Positions 7,511-15,627 of a DNA stretch of 64,000 nucleotides are shown here, in pieces (position 1 is the first letter of the stretch; each line of letters begins with the position of its first letter). The notes below the pieces were generated by a model. It was not told where the DNA came from, ran no database searches, and saw nothing but the letters and a program-made list of their open reading frames with translations. A program made the translations under genes and the position numbers. Origin of the DNA: Candidatus Kouleothrix ribensis (GTDB lineage Bacteria; Chloroflexota; Chloroflexia; Chloroflexales; Roseiflexaceae). The stretch spans positions 4,526,001-4,590,000 of the forward strand of contig JADKGW010000001.1 in the NCBI GenBank assembly GCA_016722075.1, in the 5' to 3' direction.

Positions 7511-8443
7511 ATGCGTAAAATACTAGTACAGCTTTTCAGAAGTTCGTTGCACGTTGCCGGTTGCCGGTTGCCGGTTGCAGTCGGCACTATCGCTGCATAC
7601 CGCCTACTCCGCACTGCCAGCCAACCCACAGCCGATTGCTGTCGGCCTGTACTCGTTATGGCGTTAGTTGGCGTGCTGGCCCTGCCGGCATGCGGGGTCG
7701 CGGCGCCGGCCGCCCAGCCGACTGCGCCGGCCCCGACCAGCCCGCCAACCGATGTGCCCACCGCCCAGCCGGCGCCAACCGATGTGCCCACTGCCCAGCC
7801 GGCGCCAACCGCGCCAGGCAGCCCGGCACCCACGCCTGAGCCGCAGGGTGATGGCACGGCGCTGCAGCCACCCGACGCGCTGGTGCAGGCCGCCCAACAG
7901 CACCTGGCCGCCTACCTGCAGCGGCCGGCCGGCGACCTCGCGCTCCAACGTGCTAACCGCGAAGCATGGCCCGACGGCGCGCTCGGCTGCCCCAAGGCCG
8001 GCACCAGCTACCCGCAGGTGGTGACGCCCGGCTTCCGGCTGATCTTCACCGCCGACCAGCAGCGCCAGCGCTACGAGATCCACACCGGCGTAAGCGCGGC
8101 CCGGCTGGTGCTATGCCAGGAGGGCGTGCCGGCCGAGCTGGCGGCCCCAAGCGGGGGCGAGCCGGCGATCGATCGATCCGAGCAGCTCGGCACCCGTGGC
8201 CAGGTGCTGCTCAGCCTGGCGCGCACCGCGCTCGCGCGCGATCTGGCGATCGACGCGGCGGCAATCACGTTCGTGTCGGCGGCGGCGGTTGAGTGGAACG
8301 ATAGCAGCCTGGGCTGCCCCAAGCCCGGCCTGAGCTACCTGCAAGTCATCACGCCGGGCTACCGCATGGTGTTCGAGGCGCAGGGCCGCACCTACGAGTA
8401 TCACACCGACATGGGCAAGCGCGTAGTGCGCTGCGACGGCTGA
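7511..8443 (+). CDS. Lipoprotein with two copies of a W-x-D-x-x-L-G-C-P domain
   Basis: The protein carries a proline/threonine/alanine-rich linker and two copies of an ~85-residue domain, with cores WPDGALGCPKAG..YPQVVTPGF and WNDSSLGCPKPG..YLQVITPGY followed by a Y-E-x-H-T-x strand. Similar domains occur in extracytoplasmic proteins of Chloroflexi and cyanobacteria; function is unknown. The ATG at 7511 has GGGAG upstream, but the segment coding residues ~12-46 (7543-7648) is a copy of a dispersed repeat. After it comes VLVMALVGVLALPACG, a lipoprotein signal with lipobox LPAC. The ancestral N-terminus was probably MRKILVQLF joined to this hydrophobic core, so the repeat appears to have inserted in frame. 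An alternative start is the ATG at 7658. Confidence 0.75.
   Translation: MRKILVQLFRSSLHVAGCRLPVAVGTIAAYRLLRTASQPTADCCRPVLVMALVGVLALPACGVAAPAAQPTAPAPTSPPTDVPTAQPAPTDVPTAQPAPTAPGSPAPTPEPQGDGTALQPPDALVQAAQQHLAAYLQRPAGDLALQRANREAWPDGALGCPKAGTSYPQVVTPGFRLIFTADQQRQRYEIHTGVSAARLVLCQEGVPAELAAPSGGEPAIDRSEQLGTRGQVLLSLARTALARDLAIDAAAITFVSAAAVEWNDSSLGCPKPGLSYLQVITPGYRMVFEAQGRTYEYHTDMGKRVVRCDG
7543..7648 (-). repeat. Dispersed heptad-repeat element, copy A
   Basis: Read on the minus strand, this segment contains TATGCAGCGATAGTG followed by tandem GCAACCG heptads. Copy B at 22526-22690 (plus strand) has TATGCAACGATAGTG followed by the same heptads in the same order. Copy A lies inside the 5' end of the lipoprotein gene. 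Confidence 0.6.
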
Positions 8444-8496
8444 CGGCACGGGCACGATCCAGTGCGTTGGTGCAGAGTGGTGCGCAGAGCAGCCTG

Positions 8497-8982
8497 CTAC
8501 TCTTCGGCCCCCGGCCGCTTGCGGAACAGATCGAGCCACTCATCGATCTCGGCTTCGCTCAGCCGCACGTCGGGCTTCTCGTCGGGCAGGCTGGCCGGGC
8601 GCTGGGCCGCGGGGCGCAGCTGGCGGGCAAATTCGCGCGCCCCGATCACTGCAACCCGCATCTCTTCGGCCACCCGCACAATCTGCCGATCCGACGTCAC
8701 CAGCGACCAGTCGCGCGGGCGCTTGAGGGCGCGCAGGCGCTTGATCAGCTCGGCATCGGCGTCTTGTGGCGAACGTGCGAAGTAGCAGGTGATACCGTAG
8801 CCGTTGAGCTGCTGCGGATGCCCGTACACGCCGCCGTCGAACACCACCACCACCTGCCGGCCGCGCCTGGCCGTGCTGTAGCGCCGCAGCAGCAGCACCA
8901 GCTGCGCTTCGTCATCGGCATCGGCCAGGCTCAGCCCCGGCACCTGCCCGATCAGATTGTGGCCATCGACAAGCAGCGGCAT
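8497..8982 (-). CDS. NYN/PIN-domain (YacP-like) putative ribonuclease
   Basis: From the ATG at 8982 (GAGGCGAG just upstream) the protein has 161 residues and begins MPLLVDGHNLIG, the hallmark of NYN/YacP PIN-fold nucleases. Acidic residues expected to bind the metal are visible at Asp6, in VVFDGG (~46-51), in DADAELIKRL and in SDRQI. The C-terminal ~35 residues are charged and end EIDEWLDLFRKRPGAEE. YacP-type proteins are thought to cleave structured RNA (the Bacillus member Rae1 acts on the ribosome), but membership in that exact subgroup is not certain. It is convergent with the lipoprotein gene, 53 bp apart. Confidence 0.85.
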   Translation of the reverse strand: MPLLVDGHNLIGQVPGLSLADADDEAQLVLLLRRYSTARRGRQVVVVFDGGVYGHPQQLNGYGITCYFARSPQDADAELIKRLRALKRPRDWSLVTSDRQIVRVAEEMRVAVIGAREFARQLRPAAQRPASLPDEKPDVRLSEAEIDEWLDLFRKRPGAEE

Positions 8983-9096
8983 GGATCTCGCCTCGATTCG
9001 CGCACCAGGGTGCGGCCTGCGCCACGCCCGGCTGGGTGGCATTATAGCCCATGCCGCGCATAGCAGCCATAGTTCGCAGCCGCGAAGGTGTTCACT

Positions 9097-9174
9097 GTTG
9101 GGATACAGGGACGCAGACAAACGCGGACAGCGTACGCTACGTCCGCATTCGTCCGTGCTCGTCCGCGTCCCAAC
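9097..9174. repeat. 78-bp imperfect palindrome with GGACG motifs
   Basis: The ends are GTTGGGA (9097-9103) and TCCCAAC (9168-9174), the inside carries several GTCCG/CGGAC units and the centre holds the perfect 10-bp palindrome AGCGTACGCT (9129-9138). It lies in the 344-bp gap between two divergent genes (8983-9326). The form suggests a dispersed REP/MITE-like repeat able to fold into a long hairpin; no second copy was seen in this window. Confidence 0.55.
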
Positions 9175-9235
9175 CCCGTACGTCTGAACAGGTACGCAGC
9201 CGCTTGTAAAAAATGTAAGCTATGTGCCAGACCTA

Positions 9236-9264
9236 TTGACAAATCGCGTGCGCCGGTGTATCAT
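9236..9264 (+). promoter_or_regulatory. Promoter of the ArsR-like regulator
   Basis: TTGACA (9236-9241) and TATCAT (9259-9264) are 17 bp apart, a near-ideal sigma-70-type promoter. The predicted start near 9271 leaves ~55 nt before the ATG at 9327. The leader contains the palindrome ATTCGAAT and two AATCAC direct repeats, possible operator elements for the encoded winged-helix protein. Confidence 0.7.
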
Positions 9265-9326
9265 GCCAATCACATTAGTCACTTGAGCGAGTAATTCGAA
9301 TAAATCACTAAGCGTAGAGGAAGCCC

Positions 9327-10424
9327 ATGTCGCCAGCGCTCGCATCCGACTTTCTTACGCGCCCGCGCGCTACCGAGATCGCGGTGGCGCTCGAGCCGGC
9401 CCACAATGTGCTGACCAGCATGCTGCTGATCAGCATGGTCGATCAGCTATCCGGGCTAGGCGACTGGGTGAACCGCACGGCGGCGCGCATGTCGGCTGCC
9501 GATCTGCAGCGCAACCGGCTGATCTTCGAGGGCCTGTACTTCGCGGTGCTGCCCGACCGGCGTTGGCCCAGTTTTACGGCCTACCTCGAGGATCTCGAGC
9601 ACGCGCACCCGGCTGTGCTACGCGATCGGCTGCTGCGCCAGATCACGCGCCCCAACGCTTCGGATAAGCCTGGCTATGCCGAGCGCGCGCGGCCCGAGGC
9701 ACTGCTCGCCGATGTCGAGAACTACCTCGATTTTCTGCGCACCTATATGTGCGCGATCGACGAGCCGATCGAGCGCGAGACCCACGCACTGCTGAACGAC
9801 CTGCCGGCGATGCAGCGGCTGATCGTGACGCACCTGCGCGAGCTGTGGCAGGGCGGCCTGGCCGCCGAGTGGGAGCGCGTGGTGCCTATGCTGCACGACG
9901 CGGTCGGCGCCTTTCAGCAGATCGACTTCAGCCGCAAGACCGGCGCCGAGGCCATGCAGCTGGTGCTCGGCCGCGAGCCCGACGAGAAATGGCAGCGGCT
10001 CGTGGGCGAGGCCCGCCAGGTTATCTTCGTGCCGTCGGCGCACATCGGCCCCTACCTACGCAAATGCATGGCCGACCAGACGATCTGGGTGGTCTTTGGC
10101 GCACGCCAGCCCGAAAGCGTGCCGGCCGGCGGCTCGGCGCTTAGCCGCTCCGATCTGCTGGTGCGGCTCGGCGCGCTGACCGACGATACGCGCCTGCGCA
10201 TCCTGGCGCTGCTAAGCCAGCACGACGAGCTGTGCGCCCAGGATATTATGACCATGCTCGACCTGACGCAGTCGGCTACGTCGCGCCACCTGCGCCAGCT
10301 CAGCGCCAGCGGCTATATCACCGAGCGCCGCCGCGATATCGCCAAGTGCTACGCGCTCAACCGCGAGCGCATCGGCGACACATTCCAGGCGTTGGAGCGC
10401 TTCCTGGCCCAGCCCAGCAGCTGA
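9327..10424 (+). CDS. ArsR-family winged-helix regulator with DUF5937-like N-terminal region
   Basis: The last ~90 residues of this 365-residue protein form an ArsR-type winged helix: LGALTDDTRLRILALLSQ, then the recognition helix in LDLTQSATSRHLRQLSASG and the wing ITERRRDIAKCYALN. The first ~270 residues are helical, without membrane segments, and resemble the ligand-binding region of DUF5937-type regulators of Actinobacteria and Chloroflexi. No cysteine metal site is apparent in the winged helix, so metal sensing is not implied. GAGGAAG precedes the ATG. The next gene is another winged-helix protein 129 bp downstream. Confidence 0.8.
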   Translation: MSPALASDFLTRPRATEIAVALEPAHNVLTSMLLISMVDQLSGLGDWVNRTAARMSAADLQRNRLIFEGLYFAVLPDRRWPSFTAYLEDLEHAHPAVLRDRLLRQITRPNASDKPGYAERARPEALLADVENYLDFLRTYMCAIDEPIERETHALLNDLPAMQRLIVTHLRELWQGGLAAEWERVVPMLHDAVGAFQQIDFSRKTGAEAMQLVLGREPDEKWQRLVGEARQVIFVPSAHIGPYLRKCMADQTIWVVFGARQPESVPAGGSALSRSDLLVRLGALTDDTRLRILALLSQHDELCAQDIMTMLDLTQSATSRHLRQLSASGYITERRRDIAKCYALNRERIGDTFQALERFLAQPSS

Positions 10425-10553
10425 TCACCGTTCACCCGGCCCCAATCTACAGGGTAACCGCTGGCTTTGCCGTGCGCGCAGGTTGCCCATCCGATCAGCC
10501 CGCGCGTTCGCGCAGGCCCATTCGCGCATGCCTTCAAGCGAAAGGAGCTAGTT

Positions 10554-11465
10554 ATGGCAACCACCACCCAGCCCAATCTGTTCAAACTCATGGGGCCAGC
10601 CATTCAGGCGCTGGCGCACTGTTATAACGAGCCACTGCAGCAGGCGATCGAGCAGAGCGGGCTCACGACCACCAGCTGGAATATGCTGCTACAGGTGCAG
10701 GGCGCCGAGCCTGGCGCACTGACGCTCGATATGCTCGCGCGGAAAAGGCCCTACCTCGAGCGCGCGCGGCTGGCCGCACAGCTAACCACCGCCACCGAGC
10801 ATGGGCTACTGGCCGAGCGGCCGGCCGAGGCCTACCAGCTCACCGAACGCGGCCGCACAGCGCTCACTAACACGTTCGACGCAGTCCACGCCGCGCTGCA
10901 GCCCTACCAGCCCCTGCCCGAGGCCACGCTCGAGCGCGCCGCCGAGCTGCTGCTGCGGCTAGTCGAGGCCACCGTCGCCGCGCCCGAACCGGCCGACAAG
11001 CAGGATCTGCTGAGCAGCCGCCGCACCGACCCCGGCCCGCAATCGTCGGCGGCGGCACGGATCGACCAGTACCTGACCGACCTGCTGGCCTTTCGCGACG
11101 ATGCGCATCGGGCTGCCTGGCAGCCGATCACCAGCGATGGCCCGGCCTGGGAGATCTTTACCCGCATCTGGCGCGGCGAGGCCAATACACTCGCGGCCCT
11201 GCAGCAGCAACTGGCCCGCCGCGAGCACAGCCCCGGCAGCTTCGAGCGCGCCCTGCACGATCTGGCGGCGCGTGGCTGGATCAGCGGCGATGGAACTACA
11301 TACCAGCCCAGCCAGGCCGGGCGCGCACTGCGCGAGCAGGCCGAAGAGCTGACCGATCGCTACTTCTATACGGCCTGGAACGTGTTGGGCGAAACCGAGA
11401 TCGACGAACTACACGAGCTGCTAAGCCGGCTGCGCGACAGCGCGCCGCCAGCTGCCAGCGGCTGA
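10554..11465 (+). CDS. Winged-helix (MarR-like) regulatory protein
   Basis: From the ATG at 10554 (AAAGGAG 6 nt upstream) the product has 303 residues. Residues ~30-110 look like a winged helix, with LTERGRTAL marking the wing and following strand of MarR/PadR-type domains. A second, similar module seems to occur at ~200-275 (ALHDLAARGWISGDGTTYQPSQAGRAL), so the protein may contain tandem winged helices, as in SCO6745-type proteins. The C-terminal helix contains TEIDELHELLSRL, which could serve dimerisation. It probably shares a transcript with the ArsR-like gene upstream and the 81-codon gene downstream. Confidence 0.7.
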   Translation: MATTTQPNLFKLMGPAIQALAHCYNEPLQQAIEQSGLTTTSWNMLLQVQGAEPGALTLDMLARKRPYLERARLAAQLTTATEHGLLAERPAEAYQLTERGRTALTNTFDAVHAALQPYQPLPEATLERAAELLLRLVEATVAAPEPADKQDLLSSRRTDPGPQSSAAARIDQYLTDLLAFRDDAHRAAWQPITSDGPAWEIFTRIWRGEANTLAALQQQLARREHSPGSFERALHDLAARGWISGDGTTYQPSQAGRALREQAEELTDRYFYTAWNVLGETEIDELHELLSRLRDSAPPAASG

Positions 11466-11480
11466 AAGGAACACAAGCCC

Positions 11481-11726
11481 ATGCCAACCTGGATTGACGA
11501 GCAAGCCGCCCTTGCGCGGCACGACGATATGCGCCGCCGGGCCGCGCAGCTGGCCAATGCCCGGATCGTGATCGCCGCACGCGGCCCAACGGTACGCTTC
11601 TACGCGCCAGTGCTGGCGCGACTCGGCCGGCGGCTGGCGATCTGGGGCCTGAGCCTGGAACGGCGCTACCACCCGGTGTTGGAGCCATCCATAGCCTGCA
11701 ACTGCGGCCGTGTGCAATCAAGGTAG
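11481..11726 (+). CDS. Small hypothetical protein (81 residues)
   Basis: This frame starts 15 bp after the stop of the winged-helix gene, with AAGGAA 10 nt before its ATG, and ends just before a perfect hairpin at 11753-11781. The product is basic and contains no membrane segment of full length. It begins MPTWIDEQAALARHDDMRRR, a helical acidic/basic segment, and ends with a short cysteine pair CNC. I recognise no family. Spacing and ribosome-binding site argue that it is a real gene co-expressed with the regulator. Confidence 0.6.
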   Translation: MPTWIDEQAALARHDDMRRRAAQLANARIVIAARGPTVRFYAPVLARLGRRLAIWGLSLERRYHPVLEPSIACNCGRVQSR

Positions 11727-11752
11727 CCCACTGAAACAGCCATGGTAGCTAC

Positions 11753-11781
11753 GGGGTGCGCGGGCAATGCCCGCGCACCCC
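11753..11781 (+). terminator. Perfect 13-bp hairpin after the regulator genes
   Basis: GGGGTGCGCGGGC (11753-11765) and GCCCGCGCACCCC (11769-11781) are exact inverted repeats with a 3-nt loop. There is no U-run, so it is either a non-canonical terminator or an mRNA-protecting hairpin. The remaining 175 bp up to the next gene show nothing else I can name. Confidence 0.5.
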
Positions 11782-11956
11782 GCTTTGCGCACACAATCGC
11801 AACATCGTACGCGCACCAGGCGTCTTATTGGCAATGCCGGCGCGGCCATGTGGCGCGCACTATGGTTCTACAAGCGACGTTTGTACACCCCCCGTGAATC
11901 GTGGGGCATGCGATCCCTAAACTCCCACCAGCGATATTTCCAGAGGAGCAGGAGCT

Positions 11957-13063
11957 ATGAGCAACCCAGAGACATACGAGCGCACGCCCCACCCGGTGCC
12001 GGCGGCCCCGCCTGGTGGTACTGCCGCCGCGCCGGCCGCGCTGCTGCCGAACGAAGAATACTACCGTACCCCGCCTACCCAGCGCCCACGCACGCGAAGC
12101 GCCGGCCTCGGCGTGGCGCTGGTGATCGTGGGCCTTGTGCTCCTGGCATTCCAGCTGGCCGGCCGCAGCTTCAGTATCGGCGGCGGCGGCAGCTACACCC
12201 TGGCCAACCAGCAGCTCTCGGGCAATCGGATCGAGCTGCTGACCGCTGCGTCCGACGTTGATGTGCAGAGCTGGAACGGCACCCAGATCAAGATCGAGGC
12301 TACCCAGCAGGGCGGCGCGCGCGGCGACTACGATGTCGATATCAGCACCAGCGGCGGAACCGTGCGCGTAGTCGAAACCAGCCACACCGCGTTCTGCTTC
12401 TTCTGCGGGCGCGATGTCCGGTATCGCATCTCGGTGCCGCAGGGCGCCCAGGCCGATATCAAGACCACCAGCGGCGATATTGTGATCGACGGCCTGAACG
12501 GCGCAGTCGCGCTGGCGACGGTCAGCGGCGATGTGCGCGCCGAAGCGCTGCACGGCGGCCTGAGCGTCAGCACGACCAGCGGCGACGTGCGGCTGAATGA
12601 TCTCGCCGGCACGCTCAACGCCACGACGATCAGCGGCGATGTACACCTGGACGATGGCCAGGTCGAGGGTGCGACGATCAACAGCACCAGCGGTGCAGTC
12701 GAGATCGCCGGCGTCGGTGGGCAGCTCCAGATCGGCACAGTCTCGGGCGACATCACCGTGCGCGACGCGCACAACGGCCAGCTCAGCCTGGCAACTACCA
12801 GCGGCAGCATCGAGTACGAGGGCGATCTAGCCAGCAGCGGCAACAACGAGATCAATACGATCTCGGGCGATGTGCAGCTACAGCTGCCGGACGACAGCAG
12901 CTTCCGCCTCGACGCCAGCTCGGTCAGCGGCGAGGTCAACACCAGCTTCCAGCTTAGCGAGGCCGAGAATGGCCGCAATAGCCTGAAGGGCGTGGTGGGG
13001 AGCGGCGCTGCAACCCTGACGGTGGGCACTACCAGCGGCGAGATTACGATCGAGTCGCGTTAA
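11957..13063 (+). CDS. DUF4097-family beta-solenoid membrane protein
   Basis: The 368-residue protein has a proline-rich cytosolic N-terminus, one membrane helix at ~50-67 (GLGVALVIVGLVLLAFQLAG) and an extracytoplasmic repeat domain of about 300 residues. The repeat unit contains T-T/V-S-G-D-V/I every ~20 residues, the pattern of DUF4097 (LiaG/YvlB-like, putative adhesin) proteins that form a right-handed beta-solenoid. A short F-C-F-F-C-G-R insertion near residue 150 might bind metal or form a disulphide. A strong site (GAGGAGCAGGAG) precedes the ATG. It converges with the golvesin-like gene, the stops 5 bp apart. Likely an envelope or stress-sensing protein. Confidence 0.8.
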   Translation: MSNPETYERTPHPVPAAPPGGTAAAPAALLPNEEYYRTPPTQRPRTRSAGLGVALVIVGLVLLAFQLAGRSFSIGGGGSYTLANQQLSGNRIELLTAASDVDVQSWNGTQIKIEATQQGGARGDYDVDISTSGGTVRVVETSHTAFCFFCGRDVRYRISVPQGAQADIKTTSGDIVIDGLNGAVALATVSGDVRAEALHGGLSVSTTSGDVRLNDLAGTLNATTISGDVHLDDGQVEGATINSTSGAVEIAGVGGQLQIGTVSGDITVRDAHNGQLSLATTSGSIEYEGDLASSGNNEINTISGDVQLQLPDDSSFRLDASSVSGEVNTSFQLSEAENGRNSLKGVVGSGAATLTVGTTSGEITIESR

Positions 13064-13068
13064 GCCAG

Positions 13069-14382
13069 CTATGGGCCGGCCTCGATCTGTAGATCGTCGG
13101 CCGCGCGCCAGGGCTGCTGGTGGCCTAACCAGTCGGTCGCGCGCGCGCGAAAGGCGTAGCCACCCGGCCCCGGCGGCACAAACGTGGCCTCGAGCGTGGT
13201 CGCACCGATCAGCCAGTCGCTCCAGCCGCCATCGGGCAGCGTGCGCACCTGCAGATCGTAGGCGGCCACGCCGCTTACGTCGTCGGTGCCGGCCCAGCGC
13301 ACCACAAAGCTGCCGTCGGCCTGGCGCAGCGCCTCGGTTGCGCGCGCGTCGGGCGCGGCCACATCCTCACGCGGGCGCCATTTGATCGCATCAAAGCGCA
13401 CGACCCGCCGCTCATCCCCGGTCACGTCGCTCAGCTCGATCGCCACCAGCGGCTCGCCAACATGGTAGATCCCCAGCGAGGCCCAGCTGCCGCTTGCGGC
13501 CGATTGATCGACCCACACATCGCGCACCGCGCCATTCGCAACGACACGATAGCGCGCCGATTGAGTCGCGGCACGCCCACATTGCGGCACATACGCAAAC
13601 GCCTCGTAGAAGCCGGTGCCAGGCAGTTGCGCCTGCCAGCGCGCGCGATTCTCGCTCTGCGCCGGGTCGGTGGTGCCGTATGTCCAGGCGTGCCGGCCAC
13701 CCTGGCCACAATCGGCGTCGTACCACTGCACTACGGCCTCGCTGCTATAGCCTGCGCCGCTATCATCGACCACAATCGCGTCGGGCTCGCCCGGCTGCTC
13801 GGTGGCCGGCGCCGGCGCCACTGCCTGCGCCACACCGCCAGTGTCGGCACCTAGCCACAAGAACGTCACCTGCACCCAATCCGACTGAGTCATGCCCAGG
13901 TCGTCCCAAAACGCGCCGTCGGCAATATCGATGCCGTTAGGCAGCCGAATGCGGCGGCCAAACTCGTCGCGGCCGCCGTTATAGCCATTCGTGTAGGCCG
14001 CCTGAGCCATGGGCATACCCACCGGCAGATCACCATAGCGCCGATTGGGCTGCCAGTAATCGTCGTGGGTGTTCCATGGGCCGACATCCCACACCGGCAG
14101 CACCACGCTGCGATCACGATAGGTCACGCGCACCTGAAACTCATTGCCGCCTTCGCTTGCAAGCACAGCCCAGGCGGGCAGCGCCACAAACCGATCGCGC
14201 GGGCGGATGCGGTGCCCGTTGGCGGTGCGGTGGCCCACCAGGCCTTCGCGCGTGGCAAACACGGTGTAGGTTGGTGCTGCGGCTGGTGCGGCCTGTGCGC
14301 GCACGTGCGCCGGCGGTATCGCCAGCGCGGCGTAGATCAGCAGCAGCGACGCCACAACGGGGAGGCGCCATATGTACAACAC
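13069..14382 (-). CDS. Secreted protein with 3D/Rpf-like beta-barrel and golvesin-like domain
   Basis: I place the start at GTG 14382 (VLYIWRLPVV), 7 nt after AGAGGA; this gives 437 residues with a signal peptide (residues 5-30, cut near VRAQA). Residues ~45-190 contain DVGPWNTHDDYW and GRDEFGRRIRLPNGIDIADGAFWDDLGM, a pattern of double-psi/3D-type secreted proteins. Residues ~210-335 match a golvesin C-terminal-like module (YSSEAVVQWYDADC ... VVRFDAIKW). The last ~95 residues are a fibronectin III-like domain with YDLQVRTLPDGGWSDW. The product is probably exported and binds or remodels wall or surface polysaccharide. A consensus promoter 270 bp upstream implies a long mRNA leader. Confidence 0.75.
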   Translation of the reverse strand: MLYIWRLPVVASLLLIYAALAIPPAHVRAQAAPAAAPTYTVFATREGLVGHRTANGHRIRPRDRFVALPAWAVLASEGGNEFQVRVTYRDRSVVLPVWDVGPWNTHDDYWQPNRRYGDLPVGMPMAQAAYTNGYNGGRDEFGRRIRLPNGIDIADGAFWDDLGMTQSDWVQVTFLWLGADTGGVAQAVAPAPATEQPGEPDAIVVDDSGAGYSSEAVVQWYDADCGQGGRHAWTYGTTDPAQSENRARWQAQLPGTGFYEAFAYVPQCGRAATQSARYRVVANGAVRDVWVDQSAASGSWASLGIYHVGEPLVAIELSDVTGDERRVVRFDAIKWRPREDVAAPDARATEALRQADGSFVVRWAGTDDVSGVAAYDLQVRTLPDGGWSDWLIGATTLEATFVPPGPGGYAFRARATDWLGHQQPWRAADDLQIEAGP

Positions 14383-14642
14383 GGTCGGATCCTCTCGCGA
14401 AATGATTGTTGTGGGCGCAACCGGCGCGCCAGGCGTTGGGCGCTGTAGATGGCAGTTGCGAATGACGATGCAGCAGGGGAAGACAACCGGGCTGAGGCGC
14501 GTTCCAAAGCGGAGCGCCCGGTTGGGGGCAAGCACACGGCGGTGAGATTGTCTGGCAGCGCGCATACCCGCACCACCGCGATGGCTGCCATAGCCAGCGC
14601 AGCAGGGGCCGAGCGCCCAGGTCTATCGGTCTGATCCATGTT
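14383..14642 (-). other. ~260-nt mRNA leader of the golvesin-like gene, possible cis-RNA
   Basis: This stretch lies between the predicted transcription start (~14642) and the GTG at 14382. A stem of AACCGGGC (14523-14516, minus strand) with GCCCGGTT (14492-14485) encloses a smaller GCG-TCC/GGA-CGC stem. I could not match a known riboswitch consensus. An open frame of 100 codons runs through it from 14639, but it has no ribosome-binding site. Confidence 0.4.
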
Positions 14643-14648
14643 GGCGCG

Positions 14649-14676
14649 ATTATAACGCGGCGCGCATGCTTGTCAA
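14649..14676 (-). promoter_or_regulatory. Consensus promoter of the golvesin-like gene
   Basis: On the minus strand TTGACA (14676-14671) and TATAAT (14654-14649) are both perfect hexamers, 16 bp apart. It is among the strongest sigma-70-type promoters in the window and directs transcription into the long leader before 14382. Confidence 0.8.
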
Positions 14677-14785
14677 GCCCCGTGAGGATTCTTGCCGGCC
14701 CTGCGTCGTATGGATAGAGGTGCAAACCAAGGCGCTATTCGAAACGCCGATACGCGCCATTGGGGCTAAAGAACAGGAGGAAGCC

Positions 14786-15334
14786 ATGACTCGTCGAATC
14801 ATGATCACGCTCATTGTCGTGCTGGCAGCTTTGCTGGCCGGCGCGCCGGCGGCGTTGGCGGGCGGCTGGGTAGTCGTAACGCTCGATCAGCTGCCGCAGG
14901 GCATACGCGCCGAGGAATCGATCCAGATCGGCTTTGTCATCCACCAGCACGGTCAGACGCTGGTAAACAACGATTGGGATGGCAACCCGCTCGAGCCCAC
15001 GCTGACGATCAAGCAGGCCGGCGACCCAAACGCACGCCAGTTTACGGCGCGCCAGCAGGGCAGCACCGGCCACTTCGTCGCCGATGTGCGCTTCCCGCGC
15101 GCGGGCGAATGGGAGTGGTCGATCGCCGTACCGCCCTTCATGATCGCTTCGGCCACAGGCAATCGCGCGGCGCTCCAGCTCGAGCCAATCAGTGTATTAC
15201 CTGCAGTAGCCGCGCCGCTTCCGGTGGCGCCGGCGCCGGCCCCGCGTGCGTTGGCCTGGATGGGCCTGTTGCTGGTGGCGGCGCTGGCGGTGTGGTTCGC
15301 GCGACAGCGCCGGCCGGGCCACGCCACAGAATGA
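14786..15334 (+). CDS. Exported single-pass membrane protein, FixH/CopC-like beta domain
   Basis: The ATG at 14786 is preceded by ACAGGAGGAA and gives 182 residues. Residues 5-26 are a signal peptide ending APAALAGGW. The extracytoplasmic domain (~27-135) is beta-rich, with VTLDQLPQGIRAEESIQIGF and a P-x-A-G-E-W-E-W-S strand like the FixH/YtkA or CopC immunoglobulin-type folds. A proline/alanine-rich linker leads to a C-terminal membrane helix (~153-172) and a short basic tail. Proteins of this form in Chloroflexi often sit near copper or oxidase genes, but none is seen here, so the role stays open. Confidence 0.7.
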   Translation: MTRRIMITLIVVLAALLAGAPAALAGGWVVVTLDQLPQGIRAEESIQIGFVIHQHGQTLVNNDWDGNPLEPTLTIKQAGDPNARQFTARQQGSTGHFVADVRFPRAGEWEWSIAVPPFMIASATGNRAALQLEPISVLPAVAAPLPVAPAPAPRALAWMGLLLVAALAVWFARQRRPGHATE

Positions 15335-15426
15335 GCGCCAGGCACACAGGCGCTGGCCTGCTTCGATTTCCACCACGTTCAGTTGAAGGTATCATTCTGC
15401 TGGTTTACGCGCGCCGCGTGCGCTTG

Positions 15427-15522
15427 TTCGCAACCAGGGAGGCTTTTTCATATGCTTGTTCGCGGGCCTGCTGCCCCCATACCTGGTAGTTTGCGAACCG
15501 AATGGGGCGGCCGCGCCGCCCC
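15427..15522. other. Inverted repeats in the gap before the ECF sigma gene
   Basis: TTCGCAACCAGG at 15427-15438 is matched by CCTGG...TTGCGAA at 15482-15497, and GGGGCGGC (15504-15511) pairs perfectly with GCCGCCCC (15515-15522). The 10-mer GCTTGTTCGC occurs twice (15422-15431 and 15454-15463). These lie in the 293-bp gap before the sigma gene and may be operator or hairpin elements. A 53-codon frame from 15451 overlaps them but has no conserved features. Confidence 0.35.
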
Positions 15523-15627
15523 ACCACGCGCACCCAGGCAACCTGCTGTTCAGCCGGGTTTGGCGCGCGGGTGCGCGCAGGCGACCCTATCAAACGCTAC
15601 AGTGCAGTGATCTGAGAGCGACTGACA

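Noticed and set aside
14337..14639. 100-codon minus-strand frame in the leader of the golvesin-like gene
   Set aside because: No ribosome-binding site and no recognisable features; its ATG lies only ~3 nt after the predicted transcription start, so I treat the region as leader RNA. A leaderless gene is not fully excluded.
14383..14642. Cyclic-di-AMP (ydaO) or cyclic-di-GMP riboswitch
   Set aside because: Gene context fits, but the conserved GGGGUGAAUC-type and other core blocks were not found by eye.
15451..15610. 53-codon frame with AGGGAGG upstream before the sigma gene
   Set aside because: Low-complexity Pro/Arg/Ala product, overlaps inverted repeats; more likely regulatory DNA.
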